64,000 bases of DNA from NCBI GenBank assembly GCA_965215705.1, contig CBDCEE010000008.1, forward strand, positions 392,415-456,414. Direction: 5' to 3'. Made by a program: the position numbers and the translations under genes. The stretch is from JAAXPZ01 sp965215705 (GTDB lineage Bacteria; Campylobacterota; Campylobacteria; Campylobacterales; Sulfurovaceae). Shown here piece by piece: positions 1 through 9,195 of the stretch. Within the stretch, counting starts at the first letter, position 1. Each line of letters opens with the position of its first letter. Under the pieces are notes generated by a model, which was not told the origin of the DNA, did not search any database, and saw only the letters and a list, made by a program, of their open reading frames with translations.

Positions 1-2025
1 GAGAAGTATGACCTCGAAGAGCTCAATGACTATATGCAGCCAGAGAGAGATTTACAATTTACGTATCTAGGGGTCAAAACACTTTATGACAGATACCTGC
101 TCAAGGACAAGAAAGGTTGCCCGATAGAGCTTCCTCAGCATCTCTTTATGGGCGTTGCGATGTTCTTGGCTCAAAATGAATTTGATTGTCAAACATGGGC
201 AAAAAAGTTCTATGATATTTTAAGTAAATTTGAAGTGATGGCAGCCACACCTACACTCTCCAATGCCAGAACCCCCAGACACCAGCTGAGCTCTTGTTAT
301 ATCGGTTCTACGCCTGATAATATCGAAGGGATCTTTGATGCCTACAAAGAGATGGCACTACTGAGCAAGTTTGGTGGTGGTATTGGCTGGGACTGGACAC
401 AGGTACGCGGGATGGGATCATACATCGATGGACACAAGCATGCTGCCGGTGGTATCGTACCCTTCCTCAAGATTGCCAATGACGTTGCCATCGCCGTCGA
501 TCAGCTGGGTACACGAAAGGGAGCGATCGCTGTCTATCTTGAGCCTTGGCATATCGATATCCGTGACTTCCTCGAGCTTAAGAAGAACTCTGGTGAGGAG
601 CGTCGCCGTGCACATGACCTGTTCCCTGCGATGTGGCTCAATGATCTCTTTATGCAGAGAGTAGAAGAGGATGCGATGTGGACACTCTTTGATCCGTTTG
701 AGGTCAGAGAACTGATCGACCTGCATGGTGATGCTTTTGCTGCCAGATACGAGGAGCTGGAGAAGCGTGAAGACATCACCAGAGAGGTGATCTCTGCCAA
801 AGGACTTTGGAAAGAGATTCTCAGAAGCTACTTTGAGACAGGTAACCCTTTCTTGGCATTTAAAGATGCTGCCAACAGAGCCAACCCTAACAAGCACACA
901 GGCATCATCCGAAGCTCAAACCTCTGTACCGAGATCTTCCAGAATACAGGACCGGATTACTACAAGATCAGGATCACTTATGATGACCGTACCATTGAGG
1001 TCTTTGAAGAAGAAGAGATGGTCACGGTTGACAATGGGATGACAAAACCTGCCAAAAAGATCACGGCTCTCGATAGTCTTGGAGGCAAGCAGATCTGGAT
1101 GGTTGACAAAGAGAAGATAGATGGCGATACGGCTGTTTGTAATCTTGCTTCTGTCAACCTCTCCAAGATACATACCCCCGAAGATATTGCCAGAGTCGTA
1201 CCGACAGCTATCAGGATGCTTGACAACGTAATCGATCTCAATTTCTATCCACTTGCCAAAGTCAAAAAAACTAACGAGAAGAGCCGATCGATCGGGCTGG
1301 GTGTCATGGGCGAAGCACAGATGCTGGCAGAAGCACGTATCGAGTGGGGAAGCAGTGAACACTTTGAAAAGATCGATGAGATCATGGAGTCGGTGAGCTA
1401 CTATGCAATCCGCTCCTCTAGTGATCTTGCCCTGGAGAAAGGCACCTATCCTACGTTTGAAGGTTCAGATTGGTCACAAGGGATATTCCCGATCGACAAA
1501 GCAAACCCTGAGGCATGTAAACTGGTTGACAGAGGAGGGCTCTTTGGGTATACCCATGACTGGGCAGCTCTCAAGGAGAAAGTCAAAGCAGACGGTATGC
1601 GTAACGGCTATCTCATGGCGATCGCACCGACAAGCTCTATCTCTATCTTGACAGGCACTACGCAAGCGATCGAGCCGGTGTACAAGCGTAAATGGTACGA
1701 AGAGAACCTCTCAGGACATATCCCTGTCGTTGTCCCCAATCTCTCAGCAGCCAACTGGAGCTACTATACCCCTAGCTACGAGCTAGACCAGAGGCTACTG
1801 ATCCGTGCAGGTGCGATCAGACAGAAGTGGATAGATCAAGGGCAGTCTCTCAATATCTTCATCACTTTGGATAAGGTCAGCGGAAAGTATCTCAACGATA
1901 TCTATATGGATGCTTGGAAGTTTGGACTCAAATCCACCTACTACCTACGAAGTCAATCGCCTGAAGCCTTGGCAGATGATGAGACTGTGGAGGATCGTAG
2001 TCTGGAGTGCGTGAGCTGTCAATAA
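1..2025 (+). CDS. nrdA: Ribonucleoside-diphosphate reductase alpha subunit (5' end outside window)
   Basis: Large subunit of class I ribonucleotide reductase, which makes deoxynucleotides from NDPs using a radical from the NrdB partner. The reading frame is open from base 1, so the gene starts upstream and the N-terminal ATP-cone is missing here; the ATG at 34 is internal. Visible motifs: ATPTLSN near the start of the barrel, FGGGIGWDW, NLCTEI with the catalytic cysteine, PTSSIS near the C-terminal third, the STYYLR tyrosine pair of the radical path, and a C-terminal CVSC redox cysteine pair. Length fits the last ~670 residues of a ~790-residue protein. NrdB is not in the window. Confidence 0.95.
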   Translation, partial: EKYDLEELNDYMQPERDLQFTYLGVKTLYDRYLLKDKKGCPIELPQHLFMGVAMFLAQNEFDCQTWAKKFYDILSKFEVMAATPTLSNARTPRHQLSSCYIGSTPDNIEGIFDAYKEMALLSKFGGGIGWDWTQVRGMGSYIDGHKHAAGGIVPFLKIANDVAIAVDQLGTRKGAIAVYLEPWHIDIRDFLELKKNSGEERRRAHDLFPAMWLNDLFMQRVEEDAMWTLFDPFEVRELIDLHGDAFAARYEELEKREDITREVISAKGLWKEILRSYFETGNPFLAFKDAANRANPNKHTGIIRSSNLCTEIFQNTGPDYYKIRITYDDRTIEVFEEEEMVTVDNGMTKPAKKITALDSLGGKQIWMVDKEKIDGDTAVCNLASVNLSKIHTPEDIARVVPTAIRMLDNVIDLNFYPLAKVKKTNEKSRSIGLGVMGEAQMLAEARIEWGSSEHFEKIDEIMESVSYYAIRSSSDLALEKGTYPTFEGSDWSQGIFPIDKANPEACKLVDRGGLFGYTHDWAALKEKVKADGMRNGYLMAIAPTSSISILTGTTQAIEPVYKRKWYEENLSGHIPVVVPNLSAANWSYYTPSYELDQRLLIRAGAIRQKWIDQGQSLNIFITLDKVSGKYLNDIYMDAWKFGLKSTYYLRSQSPEALADDETVEDRSLECVSCQ

Positions 2026-2050
2026 AGTTCATTCACAATCGGTTCACATT

Positions 2051-2190
2051 TCTCTGTTAGAATGTGACTTAGAGAGCCAAATAGAACTTATTTTACTATC
2101 TGGACAAGCCTCCAAATTTGAGGCTCTCTAAGGGTAGCCTGCGAACACTCCCCTCCAACCAACAACCACCCGCGGGCTACCCATCTTATT
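2051..2190 (+). ncRNA. Promoter followed by a structured, probably non-coding RNA
   Basis: Immediately after nrdA there is a -10-like TAGAAT at 2058-2063. From 2068 the sequence can fold: CTTAGAGAGCC (2068-2078) is perfectly complementary to GGCTCTCTAAG (2122-2132), a smaller stem 2107-2112/2120-2125 competes with it, and 2132-2142 pairs with 2172-2182 (11 bp with one G-U) around a 29-nt C/A-rich loop, followed by a U-rich stretch. No ORF of note overlaps it. It could be the nrd terminator region or a small RNA with its own promoter; the stacked alternative stems favour an RNA gene or attenuator. No known family was recognised (SRP RNA, tmRNA and 6S signatures are absent). Confidence 0.45.
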
Positions 2191-2194
2191 TTAT

Positions 2195-2710
2195 CTATCC
2201 ACCCCAACCATGCATTTTCTTTGAGATAATGACCTGCCAATCCTCACCTAGCTCTATACTACTTGTTGCTACAAAATAGTGCTCTTCGAGATACTGTGTC
2301 CATGTTTCCAGCGTGCCATAGTCAGACCTTTGGACAAAGAGCAGTATCAGCCCCGCATTTTTGATCACTTTATGGGATTTTTGTAGAAACGAGATTCTAT
2401 GATCATCTGCTATCGCACAGGAGACAAAGAGATAATCATAAAACTTTCCATGTTGCATATAGTTAGGTCTGTCGAGCTTGAATAGTTTGACCGTAGAGGT
2501 GCTTTGTGCTTCGTATAGGGGGAGCATGGCGTCATAGTAGTGTTGATCGGTACAGTTGAGGAGATATGCGTAACTGTTTTGCTCACAAAAGGAGCTCAGT
2601 ACTTTAGGCAGAGTCTCTCCACTGTCGCTGAAGTGCCCTATACGGATCAGTGGTGCCGGCTGGATGATGCTAAGTAGCTTTTCTACTTCTGATGATTCTA
2701 TCTCTTTCAT
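2195..2710 (-). CDS. Hypothetical protein, 171 aa, Rossmann-like
   Basis: Unrecognised soluble protein. Alternating hydrophobic strands (PLIRIGHF, YAYLLNCT, YDYLFVSCA, AGLILLFVQRS, WQVIISKK) resemble the core of a class I methyltransferase or another Rossmann fold, but the glycine-rich SAM loop is not convincing. It is divergent from the nitrilase-family gene, with only 54 bases between the two starts, so they may share a promoter region. The ATG is preceded on the minus strand by a weak purine stretch. Confidence 0.6.
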   Translation of the reverse strand: MKEIESSEVEKLLSIIQPAPLIRIGHFSDSGETLPKVLSSFCEQNSYAYLLNCTDQHYYDAMLPLYEAQSTSTVKLFKLDRPNYMQHGKFYDYLFVSCAIADDHRISFLQKSHKVIKNAGLILLFVQRSDYGTLETWTQYLEEHYFVATSSIELGEDWQVIISKKMHGWGG

Positions 2711-2764
2711 GGGTGAAGTTTAGCAAAAAAGTGTAAAATATAGCACAATTTCAGAGGAATCACT

Positions 2765-3493
2765 ATGGGAAAAGTAAAAAACTTCAAAGCAGTAGCACTA
2801 CAGTTGTCTAACCATCCCGTCTATCAGAAAAATCTGGACAAGCTACTTGCCTATATCGAGCAGTATAAAACAGAGAAGCTCATTGTCACACCTGAAGTCT
2901 GTTTAACAGACTATGACTATGCACATATCGATGAAGCAGTGGTATTTTCTCAGGAGGCACTGGAGATACTGCTCTCCACGATCTCTGATCAGATCCTCGT
3001 ATTGACAGTTCTTGCTAAGCATGGGGAACACTATACCAATGATGCCATAGTTATCCACCAGCACAAGATCATCCATCGCCAGTCCAAGCACAAGCTCTTT
3101 CTGCTGGGGGAGGAGGACAAGTATCTGCAGGCAGGAAAAGCAGAAGGTATCCAACTCTTTGAGATCGATGGGGTCAAGTATGGACTCCTCATCTGCTTTG
3201 AGGCACGGTTCAAGCATCTCTGGGCACAGCTGGAGGGAGCCGATGTGATACTGCTGCCCTCGCAGTGGGGGATGCCACGCAAACGCCATCTGGAGATCCT
3301 GCCTCAGGCTCTGGCGATCATGAACCAGTGCTATGTCATCGTCGCCAACAGTGCCAAGGAGACTATGGCAAGCTCCTCGGCGATCTACTCACCCAATGGG
3401 GGCGTAGTGATGGATGATATGCAGGAGGCGATAGAGGGTGAGATCGACTTTGGACTGATCAAAAAGATGCGTCGCTACCTGGTGATGGATTAG
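2765..3493 (+). CDS. Carbon-nitrogen hydrolase (nitrilase superfamily)
   Basis: Amidase/nitrilase-fold enzyme of 242 aa that hydrolyses a non-peptide C-N bond; substrate unknown. The catalytic triad is visible: Glu in TPEVCLTDYDY, Lys in SKHKLFL and Cys in LICFEARF, in the expected order and spacing. It is followed by the usual GADVILLPSQWG strand. An AGAGGA ribosome site precedes the ATG. It appears to be transcribed alone; the next gene has its own promoter. Confidence 0.88.
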   Translation: MGKVKNFKAVALQLSNHPVYQKNLDKLLAYIEQYKTEKLIVTPEVCLTDYDYAHIDEAVVFSQEALEILLSTISDQILVLTVLAKHGEHYTNDAIVIHQHKIIHRQSKHKLFLLGEEDKYLQAGKAEGIQLFEIDGVKYGLLICFEARFKHLWAQLEGADVILLPSQWGMPRKRHLEILPQALAIMNQCYVIVANSAKETMASSSAIYSPNGGVVMDDMQEAIEGEIDFGLIKKMRRYLVMD

Positions 3494-3514
3494 CATAGTA
3501 TGGGCTACATAGCT

Positions 3515-3542
3515 TTGATTATTAGTCTCCCCCTGATATAAT
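3515..3542 (+). promoter_or_regulatory. Sigma-70 promoter for the TPR lipoprotein gene
   Basis: TTGATT at 3515-3520 and a consensus TATAAT at 3537-3542 are separated by 16 bases. The downstream gene at 3599 has a strong purine-rich ribosome site (GGGGAGGGG) directly before its ATG. Confidence 0.65.
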
Positions 3543-4525
3543 AGACTTCATGTATCAGAGAGATATGTCTACATAGGACAAATAGGGGAGGGGAATAGAT
3601 GATAAAACGATATATCATTAGTGTCATATGGGTAACGATAGCTGCCTGTGCGGAGACAAACAGTAGTAGCCAAGATCCAAAATTGACAGAGATAAGCCTT
3701 TCCAAGCAGTTTGGTATGGTAGTTAGAAGCTTGTTTGATCATGATATTGCCAAAGCAAAATATTTTGATACGATCGCAGGACAGTATATAGAACAGAATC
3801 AGTATCAAGAAGCCTTAGTTTATCGTCTGAAGGCACTAGAGGCTCGAGAGTATTTCCTGGGGAACAAAAATACCATAGTGGCAGAGAGTCTGAACTGTGT
3901 AGGCAGAGCCTATGACAATCTCAATCAAGATAAAAAAGCGATCGAGTACTATAAAAGGGCACTCAAAGTCCGAGAAGAGATGGGAGACACAGGGAGTTAT
4001 GATGTGGGGATTCTCTACAATAATCTTGCCAACTCCTATAATGCTCTGGCAGACTATGAGGAATCGATGGCATATAACCTCAAAGCATTACAGATCAAAG
4101 AGCACAATCCTGATGTGAGCAAAATATCACTGGCTATCTCTTATAGTAACCTGGCGGACACGTACTTCTCTCAAGGGGATTACAACAATGCACTGTTATA
4201 TGACTTTAAAGCATTAAAAATACGGAAGACCTATGTCGGAGAAGAGAGTGTAAAAGTAGCAGATTCTCATAACAGCATAGGGCTGACTTATTATTATCAG
4301 GCACGTTATGAGAAGGCACTGGAGCATTTGAAAAAAGCACGGATCATTAGAGAAAAAGAGTTAGGTAAAGAGAGTGACGATACGGCTGAAGTGTACAACA
4401 ATATCGGATTGGTATATGATGATAAAGGAGATGCTGAGAAAGCAATGACATACTATCAAAAAGCATTGTATATCAGAGAGAAACTCTATCCCGGTGAACA
4501 CTATAACAAAGCAGCAACTTATAAC

Positions 4526-5681
4526 CCCGAATTTAAATCCAAAGTGCAATTTTTAAAAGACAATTTGAAAAAAGAGTTTTTGAGAGTTGTTTCTTTTGGA
4601 TTTGAAGAGGTTAGATGCTAAAATAACTTCCAAATCTGACCAAAGATAAAGGAAGTGATATGTCATATACGCATCTAACCCTAGGAGAAAGATACCATAT
4701 TCAAGCTTATATAAGCAGAGGATATAGCAATAAAGAGATAGCCAAACAGCTAGGAGTGCATCCCTCGACCATCAGCCGAGAGATACGAAGAAACAAAGGG
4801 GATATTGCTGGAACCTATTTTGGATATGGAGCCCATGATAAATATAAAAAGAGGCAACAAGACCATGCCAGAAAAGCCAATCTAAAACTCACAGATTCTA
4901 CTATAAAGCTTATCAAAAAGTATCTCAAAAAAGAGTACTCACCCGAACAGATCTCCGCCACACTGTCTATCAAACACTCCATAACCATATCCCATGTCAC
5001 CATCTACACATTCATCCATGAAGATAGGCTGCATAATGGTACACTCCATACAAAGCTCAGACACAAAGGAAAACGAAGAGCCAAGTATGGTAAAGGACGA
5101 AAGAACCGTATCCCTAATAGAGTCTCTATTGAACAAAGACCTACTATCGTAGATGATAAAATAAGAGTAGGAGACTTTGAAGCAGATACCATCATTGGCA
5201 AAGGCAGACAAGGAGCAATCGTTACTATAGTAGAGCGAAAGTCCATGTATGTAAAACTCTCACTGCCTGTAAGAAAGAAAGCCCTTATCGTAGCCAATGA
5301 GATGATACGACTACTGGGAAGATACAAGAAACATGTGCACACCATTACCACAGATAACGGTTTGGAGTTCGCCAAACATCAAACCATTGCAAAAAAACTT
5401 AAATGTGATTACTATTTCTGTCATCCTTATAGCTCTTGGGAGAGAGGACTCAATGAGAATATCAATGGACTCATCCGTCAATATATCCCAAAAGGCAGTA
5501 GCTTTGAACATCTCACGGCTAAAGATATTAAAAGGATTGAGAACAGACTTAACCATAGACCTAGAAAATCTCTAGGATGGAGAACACCTTATGAGGTATT
5601 TCATGAAAATTTAAAGGCTTCATAGGAAAATTTGGATAGAATTTTTTAGAGGTGAAATTGCACTTTGGATTTAAATTCAGG
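4526..5681 (+). mobile_element. IS30-family insertion sequence, complete, 1156 bp
   Basis: Terminal inverted repeats of 27 bp (4526-4552 and 5655-5681) match except at position 3: the left end begins CCCGAATTTAAATCC and the right end, complemented, CCTGAATTTAAATCC. A 3-bp duplication AAC flanks it (4523-4525, 5682-5684). One transposase gene fills the element. Size, short duplication and transposase family all agree with IS30. Confidence 0.93.
4660..5625 (+). CDS. IS30-family transposase
   Basis: Transposase of 321 aa that cuts and joins the ends of the surrounding element. The N-terminal helix-turn-helix (LTLGERYHIQAYISRG, then a second helix pair SNKEIAKQLGVHPSTISREI) is the IS30 hallmark. 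The DDE catalytic residues are Asp in GDFEADTIIG, Asp in TITTDNGLEF and Glu in SSWERGLNEN. The ATG at 4660 has an AAGGAAG ribosome site. It appears intact and probably active. Confidence 0.95.
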   Translation: MSYTHLTLGERYHIQAYISRGYSNKEIAKQLGVHPSTISREIRRNKGDIAGTYFGYGAHDKYKKRQQDHARKANLKLTDSTIKLIKKYLKKEYSPEQISATLSIKHSITISHVTIYTFIHEDRLHNGTLHTKLRHKGKRRAKYGKGRKNRIPNRVSIEQRPTIVDDKIRVGDFEADTIIGKGRQGAIVTIVERKSMYVKLSLPVRKKALIVANEMIRLLGRYKKHVHTITTDNGLEFAKHQTIAKKLKCDYYFCHPYSSWERGLNENINGLIRQYIPKGSSFEHLTAKDIKRIENRLNHRPRKSLGWRTPYEVFHENLKAS

Positions 5682-6157
5682 AACAATATTGCGGGGCTCT
5701 ATACAGAGGAAGAGAGATATGATGAAGCGATCAAGTACTATCTCAAAGCTGTGGCGATCTATAAGAAGCTGTATGGAGGGCGACATCCCAAAATAGCGAT
5801 ATTTTATAACAATATGGGACAAACCTACAAGGATCAAGGAGACTATGCAAAAGCAAAGGCATACTTTTTAGATGCCATTGCTATCTATCAGGAGAAGAAG
5901 ATTTCCATGCATCCAAACCTGGCGACATTCTATGATAACCTTGCCGGTATTGATGAACTACAGGAGCAATATACAGACGCTATGGTGCATTATCAGAAAG
6001 CATTACATATTCGTCAAGCAGCATTTGGAGAGGAGCATGAGGATACCCAATATATCAAAGAGGAGATAGATTCCCTCAAGAAGAGGATCAAAAAGGGAAG
6101 TTGACAAAAGTCTGTTTTTTGACTACACTTTCACCAACAAAACAAAAGGAGAGCATT

Positions 6158-6238
6158 ATGAGACCCGTTTCATTCATAGCACAATTCACTATAAGACCCT
6201 TTGCTTTCCTACTCTTCTCACTACTGCTTAGCCTCTAA
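6158..6238 (+). CDS. Possible 26-aa hydrophobic small protein
   Basis: An ATG at 6158 with a strong AAAGGAG ribosome site opens a 26-codon ORF. The peptide starts MRPVSFIAQF and ends in a leucine/phenylalanine-rich hydrophobic segment (FAFLLFSLLLSL), enough for one membrane helix. A T-rich extended -10 promoter (TTTTTTGACTACACT, about 6115-6129) lies just upstream. It could be a small membrane protein or a leader. The only evidence is the ribosome site, the promoter and the composition. Confidence 0.4.
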   Translation: MRPVSFIAQFTIRPFAFLLFSLLLSL

Positions 6239-6452
6239 GCAACCTTACATAACTTTATAGATTCCTTGACTGGATGACCAGCGTTGATCCGCTATGGATA
6301 CCATTACTTTTCGAATGGCATATCTTGTAGGGTGTGTGGTGCCCGCAGGAAATACACTTGGGGTACAACACACTATCATGGAAGCTCCTCTTTCTGGAAA
6401 CATATTGCCGAAAGGCTCAGAAAGGGAGCTTCGCTATTGCATAAGGCAAAAA

Positions 6453-7775
6453 ATGAAAACCAATATAACAGATATAATAGAACAGATAGAGAAAGAGAGT
6501 CAAGCCATAGGGTTTGATCAAATCTCGGATAGAGAAGTGGGTGCACTGTTGTCTACATTGTGTGCGAGTAAACCAAATGGACGATTTCTTGAACTTGGTA
6601 CAGGGTCTGGACTATCGACTGCATGGATGATAGAGGGTATGGATAGTACCTCTACATTGATGACTGTAGATAATGACCAGAGGGTATTGCGTATTGCAGA
6701 AAAATACCTTTCTGGGACAAAGAATGTCACCTTTGTTTATGGAGAGGGAGAAGAGACTATTGATACCATTGAGAAAGGAAGCATTGATATTATCTTCGCT
6801 GATACTTGGCCAGGAAAATACTATTATCTTGATGAGGTATTAGCACTTTTAAAGGTAGGAGGTATCTATGTCATAGATGATATGAGTCCTCAGAAAAATT
6901 GGCCTAACGGGCATGATATAAAAGCAAAAGCACTTGTTACGGCATTAACCAAAAGAGATGATCTTATTATAAGTCATTTGGATTGGGCAAGTGGTGTGTA
7001 TGTTTGTACAAAAATAGAGAACAAAGAAAAAGAGACCAACAGCTGGGATGCGGATTGCTACAATACCCATGCTCACTTCGTATCGGAGCTTGCATTGCCA
7101 GTGGTTGATTTACTTGACCCCCAAAAAGATGAGGAAATATTGGATCTAGGCTGTGGTGAGGGTACGCTTGGTTTGGAGATCGTCCGAAGAGGGGCAAAGG
7201 TTCATGGTGTGGATTTTAGTGAGGAGATGGTGACCCAAGCCAAGGCTAATGGATTAGAAGCAGAGGTGATGAGTGTGATGGATATGCCATTTGAGCAGGA
7301 GTTCGATGCAGTATTTTCCAATGCGATGCTGCATTGGGTGAGAGAGCCTGCCCTTGCGGTAGAGAATATTGCCAGAGCACTCAAGAGGAACGGTAGATTT
7401 GTAGCAGAATTTGGAGGAGCGGGTAATGTGCATCATATTGTCGAGGCGATGCGTACAGTGTTTCAGAATCATCCAGAGTATGGAGTATTTGATGACTTTT
7501 GGTATTTCCCAACACCTGAACAATATAGCGAGATATTGATAGCACATGGATTTGAAGTAGCATCTATAGAACTGATTCCTCGGCCTACACCCATCGATGA
7601 TATCGCCAACTGGTTGGCAGTGTTTAGCAATGGGGTGACAGAACATTTGAGCAGCAGCCAAACTGAGCAGTTCAGAACAGAGGTGAGAGAGATACTGAAG
7701 AAAACCATCTATACTGCACAAGAGGGCTGGATGGCTGACTATGTACGACTGAGAGTCAAAGCGATCAAACAGTAA
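6453..7775 (+). CDS. Two-domain SAM-dependent methyltransferase
   Basis: Encodes two class I SAM-binding domains in one chain. Domain 1 (about residues 1-180 from the ATG at 6453) has FLELGTGSGLSTAW, the VDND acidic strand end and IIFADTWPG, as in small O-methyltransferases. Domain 2 (about residue 190 on) has ILDLGCGEGTLGLEI, GVDFSEEM and SNAMLHW, as in UbiE/type-11 methyltransferases, followed by a lid region. The frame is open upstream to 6294, but the first 53 codons are unlike either domain and the ATG at 6453 has AAGG at a suitable distance, so I use it. The fusion is unusual; substrates are unknown. Confidence 0.8.
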   Translation: MKTNITDIIEQIEKESQAIGFDQISDREVGALLSTLCASKPNGRFLELGTGSGLSTAWMIEGMDSTSTLMTVDNDQRVLRIAEKYLSGTKNVTFVYGEGEETIDTIEKGSIDIIFADTWPGKYYYLDEVLALLKVGGIYVIDDMSPQKNWPNGHDIKAKALVTALTKRDDLIISHLDWASGVYVCTKIENKEKETNSWDADCYNTHAHFVSELALPVVDLLDPQKDEEILDLGCGEGTLGLEIVRRGAKVHGVDFSEEMVTQAKANGLEAEVMSVMDMPFEQEFDAVFSNAMLHWVREPALAVENIARALKRNGRFVAEFGGAGNVHHIVEAMRTVFQNHPEYGVFDDFWYFPTPEQYSEILIAHGFEVASIELIPRPTPIDDIANWLAVFSNGVTEHLSSSQTEQFRTEVREILKKTIYTAQEGWMADYVRLRVKAIKQ

Positions 7776-7805
7776 TTGTGTTAAAATAAAGCCAAAGGAG
7801 CATCC

Positions 7806-8261
7806 ATGGACACCAGAGAACCTATAGATATCAGTACACTTTTGGCAGGGCATGAAAGCACGTATGAGGAGTATCTCCTGCCCCCTCCGATCTTTGCTTC
7901 GATGCAGTGTGATATCATTGCGTATGACGCAGAGGCAAAATCTCTGACAGCCAGAATGCCTGTGCTGCATGCATGGCTCAACCCCTTCTCTACGATGCAA
8001 GGAGGGATGATCATGGCAGCGGTGGACAATGCCGTAGGCCCTTTGAGTATGCTGGTCTCCACACCCAGCTGGACACGTACTATGGAATCCAAATATCTCA
8101 AGCCTATCCGTTATGGGCTGGACTTTATCTATGCGACTGCGGTGCTAGCTGAGGAGAAGCGGGGGAGGCTGATCTTTGAGGTTGAGATTGCTGATGCAGA
8201 GGGTACGGTGTATACCACTGCCAAAGTGACTAACTGGTTGATGAAGAAGCAAGCAGAATGA
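7806..8261 (+). CDS. PaaI-type hotdog thioesterase
   Basis: Acyl-CoA thioesterase-like protein of 151 aa. The hotdog core is shown by NPFSTMQGGMIMAAVDNAVG, where the HGG-like motif reads MQGG, followed by the beta-sheet segment RTMESKYLKPIRYG. Such proteins usually work as dimers or tetramers on aromatic or acyl thioesters. An AAAGGAG site precedes the ATG. It opens a translationally coupled group with the next two genes (ATGA overlaps). Confidence 0.82.
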   Translation: MDTREPIDISTLLAGHESTYEEYLLPPPIFASMQCDIIAYDAEAKSLTARMPVLHAWLNPFSTMQGGMIMAAVDNAVGPLSMLVSTPSWTRTMESKYLKPIRYGLDFIYATAVLAEEKRGRLIFEVEIADAEGTVYTTAKVTNWLMKKQAE

Positions 8262-8623
8262 GTTCAGACCATTGTGAACGATTTATCGTCATAGCTAAAG
8301 ATTGTATCTCTGAGATTGATAGTACATTACCCAGATTGCTAGGTACCTATACGATTGTCAAATGGATGGAAATTGTCAGTGCGAAGTGTGTCAATACTGC
8401 GATTGATACAGAAAAGTATATTACTGTGGGGCAAGAGATTGCTATTGAGCATATTGGTATGGGAAAGATAGGGGATGAGGTAGAGGTGACATCTCGGTTA
8501 GTTAAACAGGAGAAACGAGAGCGTTATTTTGAGATAGAGGCATGGATCGCAGGAGAGCTGATTGCCGAAGCTTCACACAAGAGAGTGCTTATGCCATTGA
8601 GAGTGCTGAAGAAGCTTGCATGA
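8258..8623 (+). CDS. Hotdog-fold thioesterase-like protein
   Basis: A second hotdog protein (121 aa) overlapping the previous gene by ATGA. The pattern TYTIVKWMEIVSAKCVN, then AIEHIGMGKIGDEVEVTSRLVKQEKR, then FEIEAWIAGELIAEASHKRVL, matches fluoroacetyl-CoA thioesterase-like and related small hotdog enzymes. Side-by-side hotdog genes suggest that they handle related acyl thioesters. Substrate unknown. Confidence 0.7.
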   Translation: MSSDHCERFIVIAKDCISEIDSTLPRLLGTYTIVKWMEIVSAKCVNTAIDTEKYITVGQEIAIEHIGMGKIGDEVEVTSRLVKQEKRERYFEIEAWIAGELIAEASHKRVLMPLRVLKKLA

Positions 8624-9183
8624 AGATCATCCTTGTACGCCACGCGAAAGTACTTGTACCAGAGACCAAGCCCCTCTATGCCTCAGAGATAAAGGCAGGG
8701 ATAGAGGTCTATGACCATGCACCTATCGATACAGCTATCCCAAACAGAAGCGAACTTGTAGCTCTGGCAGAAGAGAGTGCGTATCTAGTCTGTAGTGGAC
8801 TCTCCAGATCTGTAGCATCTCTGGCACTTTTGGGGTATACCCCAGATATGCAGGATGCAGTCTTTAATGAATTGGCGGTACCGAGTGTCGACTGGAAAGG
8901 TGTGAAGCTACCTCCACAGGGTTGGCTGGTACTCTTTCGGGTCGCTTCGTTGTTTGGGTATCGTGGCGGAGGGGAGTCTCTCTCAGATGCCAAAGCCAGA
9001 GCGATACTGGCGGTAGATAGATTGACTGAGGCTAAAGTAGAGGGGCAGAACACCATGCTACTCGGGCATGGTCTGATGAATCGATTTATCGCCAAAGAGC
9101 TGAAACGGCGGGGCTGGAGAGAGACCAAAACATTGGGCAGGGCTAATGGGAGTTATGGTATATTTGAGCTAGAAAAATCATAA
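8620..9183 (+). CDS. Histidine phosphatase family protein
   Basis: Phosphoglycerate-mutase-like phosphatase of 187 aa. The N-terminal catalytic motif is VRHAK (an RHA variant of RHG), the second histidine is in LLGHGLMNR, and a CSGLSRSVAS segment supplies a phosphate-binding arginine. The ATG at 8620 overlaps the previous stop (ATGA), and the motif sits at residues 5-9, so this start is preferred over the longer frame from 8542. Confidence 0.85.
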   Translation: MKIILVRHAKVLVPETKPLYASEIKAGIEVYDHAPIDTAIPNRSELVALAEESAYLVCSGLSRSVASLALLGYTPDMQDAVFNELAVPSVDWKGVKLPPQGWLVLFRVASLFGYRGGGESLSDAKARAILAVDRLTEAKVEGQNTMLLGHGLMNRFIAKELKRRGWRETKTLGRANGSYGIFELEKS

Positions 9184-9195
9184 AAGGCCTTATCT

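Larger units (their letters stand above)
3599..6104 (+). pseudogene. TPR-repeat lipoprotein gene split by an IS30-family element
   Basis: N-terminus has a short lipoprotein signal (hydrophobic run ending IAAC, Cys about residue 17), so the product would be exported and lipid-anchored. The rest is tandem ~42-residue tetratricopeptide repeats of the kinesin-light-chain type (AxxYNNLAxxYxxxGDYxxA-like), a protein-interaction scaffold. The frame runs 3599-4525, is broken by an insertion at 4526-5681, and resumes at 5685. Removing the element and one copy of the 3-bp target duplication AAC restores an uninterrupted 448-residue ORF, so the insertion is recent. A truncated 309-residue product ending in a few element-encoded residues could still be made. 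Confidence 0.88.

Noticed and set aside
4526..5681. CRISPR or phage origin for the insert in the TPR gene
   Set aside because: Terminal inverted repeats, target duplication and an IS30 transposase account for all of it.
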